Origin: Sphingomonadales bacterium UBA6157
GTDB taxonomy: Bacteria; Pseudomonadota; Alphaproteobacteria; Sphingomonadales; Sphingomonadaceae
Assembly: GCA_002423025.1 (NCBI GenBank)
Contig: DIUN01000048.1
Span: 38,407 to 102,406 of the forward strand
Direction: 5' to 3'
DNA: 64,000 bases
The notes under the pieces: generated by a model
The model's database searches: none
What the model was told of the DNA's origin: nothing
The model's input: only the letters and a program-made list of their open reading frames with translations
Shown here: piece by piece, positions 18,908-28,670 of the stretch
Layout: every line of letters starts with the position of its first letter
Numbering within the stretch: the first letter of the stretch is position 1
Translations under genes and position numbers: made by a program

Positions 18908-19593
18908 ACCGGCGTGACCTCATCATGGGTGGCGGGTTGCTTACGGCGGCGGCCGCAGCGTTCGCACTCACGCCGCGCAAGCGGCTGGTGCTGCTCGGTG
19001 ATCGGGATATCGATTCCATCGTCCCCAATACGCTTGGGGATTGGAAGAGCGTGCCCTCCGATGCGTTCGTCCTGCCGAAATCTCCCGGCAGCCTGGCAGA
19101 CAGGCTCTACAGCCAGACCCTGACCCGGCTCTACATGTCACCAACCTCGGCGCCGGTGATGCTGGTGATCGCCTATGGCGCAATGCAGAACGACCTGCTG
19201 CAGTTGCACCGTCCGGAGGTGTGCTATGCTGCCGTCGGCTTCAACATCGCCAATTCCCGGGCCCGCTCGGTTTCGCTCGCCGGTGGCGCGACGCTGCCGG
19301 TGCGGGAGCTGGAAGCCCGGTCTGATCTGCGGACCGAGGCTATCAGCTACTGGACGCGGATAGGCGATGATCTGCCGCTCGATGGTCGCGAGCAGCGCGC
19401 CGTGAAGCTGCGCCAGCAGATGGCCGGCTATCTTTCCGATGGTGTGCTGGTCCGCATGTCCACGATCGCCGATCCGACGCCGGCGGTTTACGCGGCGCTG
19501 GCACGCTTTGGCAGCCAGATGCTGCAGGCGATCAAGCCGGCGGACCGCGATGTTCTGATTGGCCGGCCGCTGGCCCGGCGGATGTCGGCATGA
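18904..19593 (+). CDS. EpsI family exosortase-associated protein
   Basis: A 229-residue protein with a twin-Arg-like or Sec-type N-terminus (MNRRDLIMGGGLLTAAAAAFAL). The EpsI-domain hallmark LLQLHRPEVCYAAVGFNI is near residues 98-115. It contains ISYWTRIGDD near 148, also typical of the family. EpsI proteins always accompany exosortases, either fused or adjacent, and are probably periplasmic. Their biochemical role is unknown. It overlaps the exosortase gene by 4 bp (ATGA), so it is the last clearly coupled gene of the rightward operon. Confidence 0.9.
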   Translation: MNRRDLIMGGGLLTAAAAAFALTPRKRLVLLGDRDIDSIVPNTLGDWKSVPSDAFVLPKSPGSLADRLYSQTLTRLYMSPTSAPVMLVIAYGAMQNDLLQLHRPEVCYAAVGFNIANSRARSVSLAGGATLPVRELEARSDLRTEAISYWTRIGDDLPLDGREQRAVKLRQQMAGYLSDGVLVRMSTIADPTPAVYAALARFGSQMLQAIKPADRDVLIGRPLARRMSA

Positions 19594-19643
19594 GCTTGGC
19601 GCCGCGCTTCCTGAAACGGCGCGCAGTGGCCGGCACGCGGTCG

Positions 19644-19904
19644 CTAGTCGGCGTTGCCGAACGGCCGCAGTGCGAACCATATGAAAGCCAGCGTGGCCAG
19701 GCCGAGCACGACAGCTCCTGCATGCCAGGCGATGCTCTCCAGCTTGATCGCCTCATTGCCCAGATAATTGGTGACGGCGCAGCCGACGGCCGCGACCAGG
19801 TACTGCCACAGGAAATCCCGGGCAACGCCCTGCGAGCGTTGCAGGAACAGCACGATCAGCCCCGCAAAAACGGTTACGGTGAGCCAGTCGTAGGCAGTTT
19901 CCAT
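19644..19904 (-). CDS. small membrane protein, probable XrtV-system accessory protein
   Basis: An 86-residue protein, antisense to its flanking genes. It starts METAYDWLTVTVFAGLIVLFLQRS, with one strong transmembrane helix. A conserved-looking LWQYLVAAVGCAVTNYLGNE follows, and a second helix (about residues 60-80) ends the protein. From memory it matches the small accessory proteins found beside exosortase V in sphingomonads. The ATG at 19904 is preferred over an upstream start that adds a Cys/Arg-rich stretch unlike a leader. It sits between EpsI and the priming transferase, convergent with EpsI by 50 bp. A plus-strand frame over the same DNA is judged a shadow. Confidence 0.72.
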   Translation of the reverse strand: METAYDWLTVTVFAGLIVLFLQRSQGVARDFLWQYLVAAVGCAVTNYLGNEAIKLESIAWHAGAVVLGLATLAFIWFALRPFGNAD

Positions 19905-20011
19905 GGGTTGTTTCCTCACCTTCTCCAACGCCTTATAACAATCGCGGCGGCGGCGGCTACAAGCATTCCGGCACATGGTGCCCGCACCCTGACGATTTCG
20001 GGGCCGGTGCG

Positions 20012-21487
20012 GTGAACGACCTCCGTTTCAACCTGGACAAGCAGGGCAAGCGCTTCGGAGATGAGCCGTCGGCCAAGCCGGGCGTGCCGCTCGATCTGGC
20101 GGTGTTCGTCATTCGCCTTGTCGAATTCCTGGTGGTTCTGGGCTCGGGTTTTGCTGCCATTGCCCTGCTCGGTATCGCGCCTTCGCCGGCCATGGCGGCC
20201 GTTTATGCACGTGTCGTGCTGGTTGCGGCGATTGCCTATGCCGTGCTCGCCGAGAGCCTCGGCTGCTATGATGTCGATGCGCAATTCTCGCTGCGGCGCA
20301 TCTGGCGGCGGGTTTCAGCAAGCTGGGTGATGACGGCGCTGTTTTTGATCACGCTGGGCTTCCTGCTGAAATCATCGGACCTCGTGTCTCGCGGCTGGGC
20401 GTTGAGCTGGTTCAGCGGCGGCGGTCTGACGCTGCTGCTGGTGCGCGGCAGCTCGACCATGTGGGTGCGCAGGCTCAAGCGGCGCGGCACGTTCGATCAG
20501 CGCGTGGCGATCTTTGGCGCCGGCGTGCAGGGCGAGCGCTTTGCCAATTATGTCCAGACGCATGAGTGGCTGACGATTTCTCTGGTCGGCTTTTTCGATG
20601 ACCGGCGCGATGGCCGAATTGCGTCGGCGCCGGCTGATATTCCGGTGCTTGGTAACCTGTCCGCGCTGATCTCGATGATCCGGGATGGCAAGGTGGACCA
20701 GGTGGTGGTGGCGCTGCCCTGGGCAGCCGAGGCGCGGCTCCAGCAGGTGGTGAGCCGGCTGGCACTGACGCCGGTGAAGATCCGCCTCGCGCCGGATCTG
20801 GCCAGCTTTGCCTTTGTGCGGCGGCCATTGGTTCTGCTGGGCGATATGCCGTTGATGACGCTGTTCGAGCGGCCGATCTCGGGTGTTGATGCCGTGGTCA
20901 AGAATCTGGAAGACCGGGTGCTGGCCGTGGTGGCGCTGCTGCTGCTGTGGCCGGTGATGCTGCTGGTGGCCATCGGCATCAAGCTTGATTCGCCCGGTCC
21001 GGTGTTCTTCCGCCAGCCGCGGGAGGGCTTCAACAACAAGCCGTTCCGCGTGTTCAAATTCCGCTCCATGTATCATGACAAGGCGGATCTGCATGTCAGT
21101 CGCCAGGTCGGTCGCGGGGATCCGCGCGTCACCCGGCTGGGGCGTATCCTGCGCCGCACCAGCCTTGATGAGCTGCCACAGCTGTTCAATGTGCTGCAGG
21201 GCAATATGTCGATGGTCGGCCCGCGCCCACATGCGCCGCTGACCAGGGCCGGTGACCGGCTGTTTTCCGATGTGGTCGCCTCATATGCGGCGCGGCACAA
21301 GGTGAAGCCGGGTATCACGGGCTGGGCGCAGGTGTGCGGCTGGCGCGGTGAGACGGACACCGAAGAGAAGTTGATCAAGCGTCTCGAGTTCGATCTCCAC
21401 TATATCGAGAACTGGTCGATCTGGTTCGATTTCTACATCCTCTTCCGCACCGTCGGTTCGGTGGTTCTGGGCAAGAACTCATTCTGA
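20012..21487 (+). CDS. undecaprenyl-phosphate sugar phosphotransferase (WcaJ/GumD type)
   Basis: A 491-residue initiating enzyme of exopolysaccharide synthesis that transfers a hexose-1-phosphate, usually glucose, from a nucleotide sugar to undecaprenyl phosphate. The N-terminal half has four to five transmembrane helices and a Rossmann-like domain (VAIFGAGVQGERFANYV near residue 166). The C-terminal bacterial sugar transferase domain shows GPVFFRQPREGFNNKPF, RVFKFRSMYHD, RRTSLDELPQLFNVLQG, MVGPRPHA and KPGITGWAQVCGWRGETD. The start is GTG at 20012. It stands alone between an antisense small gene and the flippase gene. Confidence 0.93.
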   Translation: MNDLRFNLDKQGKRFGDEPSAKPGVPLDLAVFVIRLVEFLVVLGSGFAAIALLGIAPSPAMAAVYARVVLVAAIAYAVLAESLGCYDVDAQFSLRRIWRRVSASWVMTALFLITLGFLLKSSDLVSRGWALSWFSGGGLTLLLVRGSSTMWVRRLKRRGTFDQRVAIFGAGVQGERFANYVQTHEWLTISLVGFFDDRRDGRIASAPADIPVLGNLSALISMIRDGKVDQVVVALPWAAEARLQQVVSRLALTPVKIRLAPDLASFAFVRRPLVLLGDMPLMTLFERPISGVDAVVKNLEDRVLAVVALLLLWPVMLLVAIGIKLDSPGPVFFRQPREGFNNKPFRVFKFRSMYHDKADLHVSRQVGRGDPRVTRLGRILRRTSLDELPQLFNVLQGNMSMVGPRPHAPLTRAGDRLFSDVVASYAARHKVKPGITGWAQVCGWRGETDTEEKLIKRLEFDLHYIENWSIWFDFYILFRTVGSVVLGKNSF

Positions 21488-21529
21488 GCGCCGGCTGGGG
21501 GCAATCGCCTCGGCACACTGCCGGGCGCC

Positions 21530-22864
21530 TCAGCTCGCTGCCGGGCCACCACCGTCACGGCGGAACACCTTGATGCCCAGCACCCGATCGACGATGAGCG
21601 CGGCAATCATGTGGCGCAGCGCCATGGTCGCTGTCGTGGCCCAGGCCGCACCCACCGCGCCATAGCGGGGGATGAGCAGCGCAGCGAAAGCTACGCAAAG
21701 CAGCACGCCAAGCCCCGAATAGGCCAGAATCCAGCGCTGGTTGCCGGTCATCACCAGGATGGTGCCGGCCGGGCCGCTGGCAACTCGCGCGAGTTGGCCC
21801 AAAGCCAGGATTTGCAGGATGACGGCGCCAGACCGGAATTCAGGGCCAAAGATGCTCATCAGCCACTCGGGCACAGTGAAGAACAACAGGAACAAGGGCG
21901 CACCGAGCAGCACGGAAACCGCCATCGCCTTGCGGGCGATGCTGGCGATCTCGGCCTTGTCTCCCACGCGCCCTGCGGCGGCGATGCGCGGGCCGACCAG
22001 CGTGTCCATCATGACCTGAACCAGCGAAGCCAGCGCCACGAATTGCCAGGCGACACGATACAGGCCGACGGTTTCCACCGGCCAGTACATGCCGATGGCG
22101 ACGGTGGTGTACCATTCCGTGAAGATGCCGCTGAGATTGGACAGCAGGATCGGCACACCAGCGGCCATCAGGGGCAAAGCCGCCGGCGTGACGGGCTTTG
22201 GCCAGCCCGAGACGGCGCGGCGGACCAGCACCCAGGCCAGCACGCAGCTCAGTGTGGCGCCGGCAAGGTGCAGCGTGACCGGCACCAGGATCGAGCCAGC
22301 CTGCCCCTGCAGGACAGCCCAGGCCATGGCCAGCGCGGTGAGCGTGGTGCCGAGAGGGCCATCTATGAGCTGGGACGTGACGGTGCGTCCCATGACGCGG
22401 AGCGCGCCCGAGGCAATGCGCTGCAGGGCCAGGGGAATCATCGCCCAGGCCATGATGGCGAGCACATTGGCCATTTGCGGCTGCTGAAGCACATCCGTGG
22501 CGAAGGGCTGGCGCAGCAGCCAGAGCAGGCCCGCCAGCACCGGCCCGAGGATGAGGATGATGATCGCGGCGAGGCGGATGGCGCCCCAGGCCTCGCCGCG
22601 CTTGCCTTCGCGCAGGTCTCCGGCTGCTACCCGCACCACCGTATAATCGAGGCCACACAGCACGAAATAGGAGACGACGGTGACGCTGGTGATGGCGATG
22701 GCGAAATAGCCGCTGCCGGCGGCGCCGAGGCTGCGCGTGATGAGCAGGCTGAACAGGAAGCTCGCCACTGCGCCCCATAGCCGCAGGCTGAAGCCGAAGA
22801 GCGCCTGGCCGCCGAGACGCTCGGGCGAGAGCATCGGCAGCAATCTGGTGATGAGGGAACGCAT
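21530..22864 (-). CDS. Wzx-type polysaccharide flippase
   Basis: A 444-residue membrane protein with about 12 hydrophobic segments, resembling the polysaccharide transport (MOP/Wzx) family that flips undecaprenyl-linked repeat units across the inner membrane. FSLRLWGAVASFLFSLLITR and GLYRVAWQFVALASL are typical. Met at 22864 (MRSLITRLLPML) is taken as the start. A longer frame to 22984 adds a Pro/Arg-rich stretch without similarity. It converges with the sugar transferase gene and is divergent from the propionyl-CoA synthase gene. No Wzy polymerase or ligase was recognised in the window. Confidence 0.88.
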   Translation of the reverse strand: MRSLITRLLPMLSPERLGGQALFGFSLRLWGAVASFLFSLLITRSLGAAGSGYFAIAITSVTVVSYFVLCGLDYTVVRVAAGDLREGKRGEAWGAIRLAAIIILILGPVLAGLLWLLRQPFATDVLQQPQMANVLAIMAWAMIPLALQRIASGALRVMGRTVTSQLIDGPLGTTLTALAMAWAVLQGQAGSILVPVTLHLAGATLSCVLAWVLVRRAVSGWPKPVTPAALPLMAAGVPILLSNLSGIFTEWYTTVAIGMYWPVETVGLYRVAWQFVALASLVQVMMDTLVGPRIAAAGRVGDKAEIASIARKAMAVSVLLGAPLFLLFFTVPEWLMSIFGPEFRSGAVILQILALGQLARVASGPAGTILVMTGNQRWILAYSGLGVLLCVAFAALLIPRYGAVGAAWATTATMALRHMIAALIVDRVLGIKVFRRDGGGPAAS

Positions 22865-23039
22865 GCTGGGACTTCTTTCACCCGCCAGCGGGCTTTGGGA
22901 AAGGAAAATGCTTGGCGGTGCAGCATCATGCAGCAGGCGAGGGCCCCGCCCGACGGCGGCTTCGATGTGGCTAAACCGCAACAAGCCAATTGCAAAACGG
23001 CTGTAACAGAAATTATCTTATCCTATGGGCTTCCAAATG

Positions 23040-23053
23040 GACATATTAATGTC
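23040..23053. promoter_or_regulatory. GACAT-ATTA-ATGTC inverted repeat upstream of pcs
   Basis: A perfect 5-bp inverted repeat with a 4-nt spacer lies in the 221-bp gap between the flippase and propionyl-CoA synthase genes, 33 bp before the proposed pcs start. It stands out as an AT-rich island. Possible operator for the pcs-mcr operon, but untested. Confidence 0.35.
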
Positions 23054-23085
23054 TAATGCCGGTGTGCGGATAGGATGCGTCGCAC

Positions 23086-26000
23086 ATGACGGGCGGCGCA
23101 TCTTTTTCGTGGACCGAGCAACGAAATGAATTGGCCCTCATCATGACCGACCAGATGCCGACCGAGATTGCGAAGCCCCCGGTGCCGCAGGCCGCAACAA
23201 ACCCGATCCGCAGCCGCGCGGATTGGGATGCGATGCGGACTGCCGTGCTGGCTGATCCGGGTGCTTTTCACGGCAAGATTGCCGCGCGCAACCTCCACTG
23301 GCTGGTGGCGCTGCCCGGCGGCACCTCGGCCTGGCTGAGCTTCGATGGCGCGCGCTGGAGTGGCTGGGATGCCACGACAGCAGAGGCGGTGTCGCCCGAT
23401 CTGCCGGCGGGCTTTGCGCCTTGGGACCGCGCCTTCAATGATGATGACGCGCCGTTCTTCCGCTGGTTCGATGGCGGTCGGACGAATTGCTGCTTCAATG
23501 AAGTGGACCGGCATGTCCTCGCCGGTCATGGCGACGAGGCGGCCTTCATTTTTGAAGGTGACCGCTGGGACATGGCGCAGGACGGTGGCCGCGGTGCCCC
23601 GGTGGATTGCTATAGCGTCAGCCGCAAGAAGCTGATGCTCGAGACGGCCAAGTGCGCGATGGCGCTGGAGACGCTTGGCATCCGCGCCGGTGACCGTATC
23701 GCGCTGAACATGCCCAATATTCCGGCGCAGCTCTACTGGACCGAAGCCGCCAAGCGCATGGGCGTGCTCTATACGCCGGTGTTCGGGGGATTTTCCGACA
23801 AGACGCTGTCTGACCGTATCCACGATGCCGGCGCCCGCATCGTCATCACTGCCGATGGTGGCTATCGCATGGCGCAGATCGTGCCGTTCAAGACGGCTTA
23901 TACCGATCCGGCGCTCGACAATTATGTGCCCGTGGAAGTGGCGCTGCGGCTGCTGCGCGAGCGCCTTGCCGGTGCTGACCTGGGCCTCTCGCTGGAGATG
24001 GCCGAGGCCATGGCCGCGACGGTGACGACGACGCTCAAGGGCGAAGTGACTGTGGAGCGCGGTGACGTGATGCGCGGCGTCGGCCGGGCGCTCGCCGAGC
24101 TTGGCAAGGCCGGAACGGTCGATTCAACGCTGGCGGCGCGCATTCGCATCGCCGTTGCCGAGGCGCTGGTGGCGACGCCGCCGCGTGTCGAGGCGGTGGT
24201 TGTGGCGCGGCACACTGGCCAGCCCGATATTGTCTGGCGGGATCGTGACGTGTGGAGCCACGAACTGACTGACAAGGCGCTGGAAAGGCTGCTGGAAAAG
24301 GCCGGGCTGAAGAGCGAGGCCGAACTGATGGCGCTGCCGGACGCAGCCTTTGTGCGCGCCGTCTGGGCCAGCGCACCGGTGCTGCCGGTCGATGCCGAAT
24401 ATCCGATGTTTTTTATCTACACGTCCGGCTCCACCGGCAAGCCCAAGGGCGTCGTGCATGTGCATGGCGGTTATGCGGCCGGCATCGCCGAGACGATGAA
24501 GGTCGCCTTCGATGCGCGGCCGGGCGATGTGCTGTACGTTGTGGCCGATCCGGGCTGGATCACCGGCCAGAGCTACATGATATCGGCGCCGCTGCTCACC
24601 CGCGTCACGACGCTGATCGGGGAGGGCGCCCCGGTGTTCCCGCACTCCGGGCGCTTTGCCGCGATGATCGAGCGGCATGGCGTCACCATCTTCAAGGCCG
24701 GTGTCACCTTCCTCAAGGCGGTGATGAGCGACCCGCAGAATCTCAAGGATATTCAAGCCTATGACCTGAACGGGCTGCGCGTCGCGACGTTCTGCGCCGA
24801 GCCGACTTCGCCTCCGGTGCAGGCCTTTGGCATGGCCAACGTCACGCCGCAGTACATCAACAGCTACTGGGCAACCGAGCATGGCGGCATCGCCTGGACG
24901 CACTTCTATGGCAATGCCGATTTCCCGCTGGCTGCCGATGCCCGCACCTTCCCGCTGCCTTGGATTCTGGGCGATGTGTGGGTTGAGGATCTTGAGGGCG
25001 ACCGGACGGCGACAGCGCCGTTCGCACGCGCTGGCGGCACGCAGGAGGGCAGCGTCAACTGGCGCCGGGCCCCTGTCGGCGAAAAGGGCGAGATCGTCAT
25101 CGCTGGGCCGTATCCCTATCTGGCGCGCACCGTGTGGGGTGATCCGGGATCATTCCGGGTGGAGAATGGGCGCGTGCTGGGCGGCTGGCGGGGTGACTCC
25201 GGCCGCTGGGCGGATGGCTATTGGCGCCGCTGGGATGGCGTCTGGGCTTATACGCAGGGCGATTTCGCCGTGCGCTATGAGGATGGCGGCTTCTCGCTCC
25301 ATGGCCGCTCGGATGATGTGATCAACGTTTCGGGCCATCGCATGGGCACCGAGGAGATCGAAGGCGCGATCCTGCGCGACAAGCAGCTCGATCCGGACTC
25401 GCCCCTCGGCAACGTGCTGGTGGTGGGTGCACCGCACCGGGAGAAGGGGCTGACGCCGGTGGCGTTTGTTACCGCCTCGCCTGGCCAGACCCTGACGCGG
25501 GATGATTTCCGCCGTCTGTCCGACCTAGTGCGGCAGGAGAAGGGCGCCGTGGCGGTGCCGGGTGATTTCATCGAGGTCAGCCAGTTCCCCGAGACGCGCA
25601 GCGGCAAATATGTGCGCCGGATGGTGCGCGCTCTCGTGGAGGGCGGCGATGTCGGTGATGTCTCGACGCTACGCAACCCGGAGAGCCTTGATGAACTGGC
25701 CAAGGCGATCGGGGACTGGAAGCGCCGCCAGGCGATGTCCGAGGACCAGCAGATCTTTGATCGCTATCGCTATTTCCGCATTCAGTACAATGAGATCGCG
25801 CCGTGCAAGAAGGTGGCGACGGTGTTCGTCACCAATCCGCCGGTCAATGCGCTCAACGAGCGCGCCATCGATGAGCTGGTGATCGTCGTCGAGCATCTGT
25901 CGCGTCGGGATGACGTGGCGGCGGTGGTTTTCACCGGTGATGGCACGGCTTCGTTCGTGGCTGGCGCGGACATTCGCCAGTTCCTCGACGAGATCCACAC

Positions 26001-28659
26001 CATCGAGGAAGCGCGGGTGCTGCCGAACAACGCCCAGCTCGCCTTTGCCAAGATCGAGAGCATGGGCAAGCCGTGCGTTGCGGCAATCCAGGGTGTGGCG
26101 CTGGGCGGCGGCATGGAGTTTGCGCTGGCCTGCCATTGGCGGGTGGCGGAGAGCCATGCCCGCTTCGGCCAGCCGGAAATCCGCCTGCGCCTGCTGCCCG
26201 GCTATGGCGGCACGCAGCGCCTGCCGCGCCTGCTGGCGGAAAAGCGCGGGCCGGAAGGCCTTCGCGATGCGCTGGACCTGATTCTGGGCGGCCGCAGCAT
26301 CGATGGCGAAGCCGCACTGGAGATCGGCCTTGTCGAGACGCTGGCCAGCGGCGCGCATGATGCGCTTTCGCTCGCCCATGCCGCGGTGCGCGAGTTCGTG
26401 CGCCATGGCGACCAGAGCATCCTCGGCCGCACCTGGGCCGAGCGCCGCAAGGCCGCCAAGGCCAGCTGGCAGCAGCCGGCCAGCGTCAGCCTCGATGCGG
26501 CGCTGGAGGATGATTTTGTGCAGCGCATCCTGCGTCAGCTCGAGTGGGCAGGCCGCGGCAAGGCCGGTGAGCGCGCCATCGAGGCGATCCGTGCCGGCTG
26601 GACGCATGGCATGGCGGCTGGCCTCGAGCGCGAGGCGCAGCTGTTTGCCGAGGCCGTTGTCGACCCGCAGGGCGGCAAGACCGGCATCAAGGAGTTCCTC
26701 GACAAGAAGAGCCCGCCGCTGCCGGTGCGCCGCAACGGCGTCTATATTGACAGCGAGCATGAGACGCGCGGCGAAAAGCTGGAAGCGGCCGGTGACCTGC
26801 TGCCGCGCGGCGCCGCCTTCTTCCCCGGCGTGACGGCAATTCCGGGCCACCAATATGCCTTTGGCATCGCACGGGATGCCGAGACCGGAGCGCCGCGCTT
26901 CGGCCAGCCGGCCACGCATGAGCGCGAGCTGATCGTGCCGGTGCCGACGCCGGAGCCGAACGAGGCGCTGGTCTATCTGCTGACCTCGGAGGTGAACTTC
27001 AACGACATCTGGGCGCTGACCGGCATCCCTGTCTCGCCCTTCGATGGGCATGAGGAGGATGTGCAGGTGACTGGCTCGGGTGGGCTTGCGCTCATCGCGG
27101 CGCTGGGCAGCGAGGCGCGCGCCGAAGGCCGGCTGAAGGTGGGGGACATGGTGGCGGTCTATTCCGGCACCTCGGACCTGCTCTCGCCGGCTGCCGGCCG
27201 GGACCCGATGTTCGCGGATTTCTCCATTCAGGGCTATGAAACCAAGACCGGCAGCCACGCCCAGTTCCTGACCGTTCAGGCGCCGCAGTTGCACGGCGTG
27301 CCGGGTGACCTGACGCTGGAGCAGGCCGGCAGCTACATCCTCAATCTTGGCACCATCGTGCGCTGCCTGTTCACGACGCTCGAGATTGTGGGCGGCAAGA
27401 CCATCTTCATCGAAGGGTCTGCCACCGGCACCGGCCTTGATGCGCTGAAGACGGCCAAGGCCAGCGGGCTCAACGTCACCGGCCTTGTCTCCAGCCCGGC
27501 ACGCGCTGCGTTCGTGCAGACCAAGGGCGCCGTGGGGGCGATTGATCGCACGGATCCGCGCTTTGCCAAGCTGTTCACCCCGGTGCCGGATGGCGCTGAG
27601 GCGGCCCGTGCGTGGGAAGCGGCCGGAGACGTGCTGCGCGATGAATACAAGACGCTCAATGGCGGCAAGCTGGCGGATTATGCCGTGAGCCATGCTGGGG
27701 AAACCGCTTTCCCGCGCTCGTTCCAGATGCTCGGCGAAGGCGGCAAGCTGGCCTTTTATGGTGCATCTTCGGGATACCACCTCAGCTTCATGGGCAAGCC
27801 CGGCACCTCGACAGCCGAAGCGATGCTCCGCAAGGCCGGCGCGCGCGGCGGCGAGGCCGTGCTGATTTTCTACGGGCCAAACTCCACGGCCCTTGCCGAT
27901 GAGACCGGCCTTGAGATGATCGAGGCCGCCCGTGGGCTGGGGGCGCGCACCGTTGTCGTCACCAACACCGATGGCCAGCGCGAGTTCATCCTCTCGCTCG
28001 GCTTTGAGGATGCGGTGGCCGGCGTTGTCAGCCTGGAAGGCATCAAGCGGCGTGAGGGTGGCAACTTCGAGTGGCCCGAGACCATGCCGCGCCTGCCGGT
28101 GGCGCGTGCCGATATCGAGAAGTTCCGCGAAGCGGTGCGTGATTTCCAGGACAAGACGCTCAAGCCGTTCGGCTCGGCTGTCGGCAAGCTGCTGCGCTCG
28201 CCGGACAATCCGCGCGGTGCACCGGACATTGTGCTGGAACGTGCCGGGCAGGACACGCTGGGCGTTACGACTGCGCTGGTGAAGCCGTTCACCGGCAGGG
28301 TGGTCTATGCCGAGGACATGGCCGGGCAGCGCTACAATTTCTACGCGCCGCAGGTGTGGACGCGCCAGCGCCGCATCATCATGCCGACCGCCGAGATTCT
28401 CGGCACCCACCTCTGCAATGCCTATGAGGTGACCCGCATGAACGACATGGTCGCCGCCGGCCTGCTCGATGTGACGGAGCCGACCGTGGTGCCATGGGAA
28501 GGCCTGCCGGAAGCCCATCAGAGCATGTGGGACAACAAGCATTCCGGTGCCACCTACATCGTCAACCATGCGCTGCCGGCGACCGGCCTGCGCAGCCGTG
28601 ACGAACTCTACGAAGCCTGGGCTGCCGCCGCGCCGTCCACCGCCTCCGACCAGAACTGA
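23086..28659 (+). CDS. pcs: trifunctional propionyl-CoA synthase
   Basis: A 1857-residue fusion matching the order and size of Chloroflexus propionyl-CoA synthase (about 1820 aa). That enzyme converts 3-hydroxypropionate, via 3-hydroxypropionyl-CoA and acryloyl-CoA, to propionyl-CoA using ATP, CoA and NADPH. Residues ~100-870 are an AMP-forming acyl-CoA synthetase: YTSGSTGKPKG at 445, WATEHGG at 595, GRSDDVINVSGHR at 740, catalytic-type Lys841 in SGKYVRR. Residues ~885-1205 are enoyl-CoA hydratase-like, with NPPVNALN near 917 and ALGGGMEFALACHWR near 1005. Residues ~1240-1857 are an MDR-family acryloyl-CoA reductase, with VNFNDIWALTG near 1303 and GSATGTGLDALKTAK near 1445. The ATG at 23086 has AGGA about 10 bp upstream. 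Met at 23143 is an alternative. mcr follows 11 bp later. Confidence 0.9.
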   Translation: MTGGASFSWTEQRNELALIMTDQMPTEIAKPPVPQAATNPIRSRADWDAMRTAVLADPGAFHGKIAARNLHWLVALPGGTSAWLSFDGARWSGWDATTAEAVSPDLPAGFAPWDRAFNDDDAPFFRWFDGGRTNCCFNEVDRHVLAGHGDEAAFIFEGDRWDMAQDGGRGAPVDCYSVSRKKLMLETAKCAMALETLGIRAGDRIALNMPNIPAQLYWTEAAKRMGVLYTPVFGGFSDKTLSDRIHDAGARIVITADGGYRMAQIVPFKTAYTDPALDNYVPVEVALRLLRERLAGADLGLSLEMAEAMAATVTTTLKGEVTVERGDVMRGVGRALAELGKAGTVDSTLAARIRIAVAEALVATPPRVEAVVVARHTGQPDIVWRDRDVWSHELTDKALERLLEKAGLKSEAELMALPDAAFVRAVWASAPVLPVDAEYPMFFIYTSGSTGKPKGVVHVHGGYAAGIAETMKVAFDARPGDVLYVVADPGWITGQSYMISAPLLTRVTTLIGEGAPVFPHSGRFAAMIERHGVTIFKAGVTFLKAVMSDPQNLKDIQAYDLNGLRVATFCAEPTSPPVQAFGMANVTPQYINSYWATEHGGIAWTHFYGNADFPLAADARTFPLPWILGDVWVEDLEGDRTATAPFARAGGTQEGSVNWRRAPVGEKGEIVIAGPYPYLARTVWGDPGSFRVENGRVLGGWRGDSGRWADGYWRRWDGVWAYTQGDFAVRYEDGGFSLHGRSDDVINVSGHRMGTEEIEGAILRDKQLDPDSPLGNVLVVGAPHREKGLTPVAFVTASPGQTLTRDDFRRLSDLVRQEKGAVAVPGDFIEVSQFPETRSGKYVRRMVRALVEGGDVGDVSTLRNPESLDELAKAIGDWKRRQAMSEDQQIFDRYRYFRIQYNEIAPCKKVATVFVTNPPVNALNERAIDELVIVVEHLSRRDDVAAVVFTGDGTASFVAGADIRQFLDEIHTIEEARVLPNNAQLAFAKIESMGKPCVAAIQGVALGGGMEFALACHWRVAESHARFGQPEIRLRLLPGYGGTQRLPRLLAEKRGPEGLRDALDLILGGRSIDGEAALEIGLVETLASGAHDALSLAHAAVREFVRHGDQSILGRTWAERRKAAKASWQQPASVSLDAALEDDFVQRILRQLEWAGRGKAGERAIEAIRAGWTHGMAAGLEREAQLFAEAVVDPQGGKTGIKEFLDKKSPPLPVRRNGVYIDSEHETRGEKLEAAGDLLPRGAAFFPGVTAIPGHQYAFGIARDAETGAPRFGQPATHERELIVPVPTPEPNEALVYLLTSEVNFNDIWALTGIPVSPFDGHEEDVQVTGSGGLALIAALGSEARAEGRLKVGDMVAVYSGTSDLLSPAAGRDPMFADFSIQGYETKTGSHAQFLTVQAPQLHGVPGDLTLEQAGSYILNLGTIVRCLFTTLEIVGGKTIFIEGSATGTGLDALKTAKASGLNVTGLVSSPARAAFVQTKGAVGAIDRTDPRFAKLFTPVPDGAEAARAWEAAGDVLRDEYKTLNGGKLADYAVSHAGETAFPRSFQMLGEGGKLAFYGASSGYHLSFMGKPGTSTAEAMLRKAGARGGEAVLIFYGPNSTALADETGLEMIEAARGLGARTVVVTNTDGQREFILSLGFEDAVAGVVSLEGIKRREGGNFEWPETMPRLPVARADIEKFREAVRDFQDKTLKPFGSAVGKLLRSPDNPRGAPDIVLERAGQDTLGVTTALVKPFTGRVVYAEDMAGQRYNFYAPQVWTRQRRIIMPTAEILGTHLCNAYEVTRMNDMVAAGLLDVTEPTVVPWEGLPEAHQSMWDNKHSGATYIVNHALPATGLRSRDELYEAWAAAAPSTASDQN

Positions 28660-28670
28660 GGGAACTGAGC

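Noticed and set aside
19590..20015. A 141-codon plus-strand open frame whose start overlaps the EpsI stop and whose stop overlaps the priming-transferase GTG, as if translationally coupled.
   Set aside because: Its predicted protein has no family features, and the minus-strand frame over the same DNA encodes a clear two-helix membrane protein. The end overlaps appear to be chance.
25669..28569. A 966-codon minus-strand open frame inside pcs.
   Set aside because: It is antisense to the well-supported propionyl-CoA synthase, has a His/Arg/Gly-rich composition typical of high-GC shadow frames, and shows no domain.
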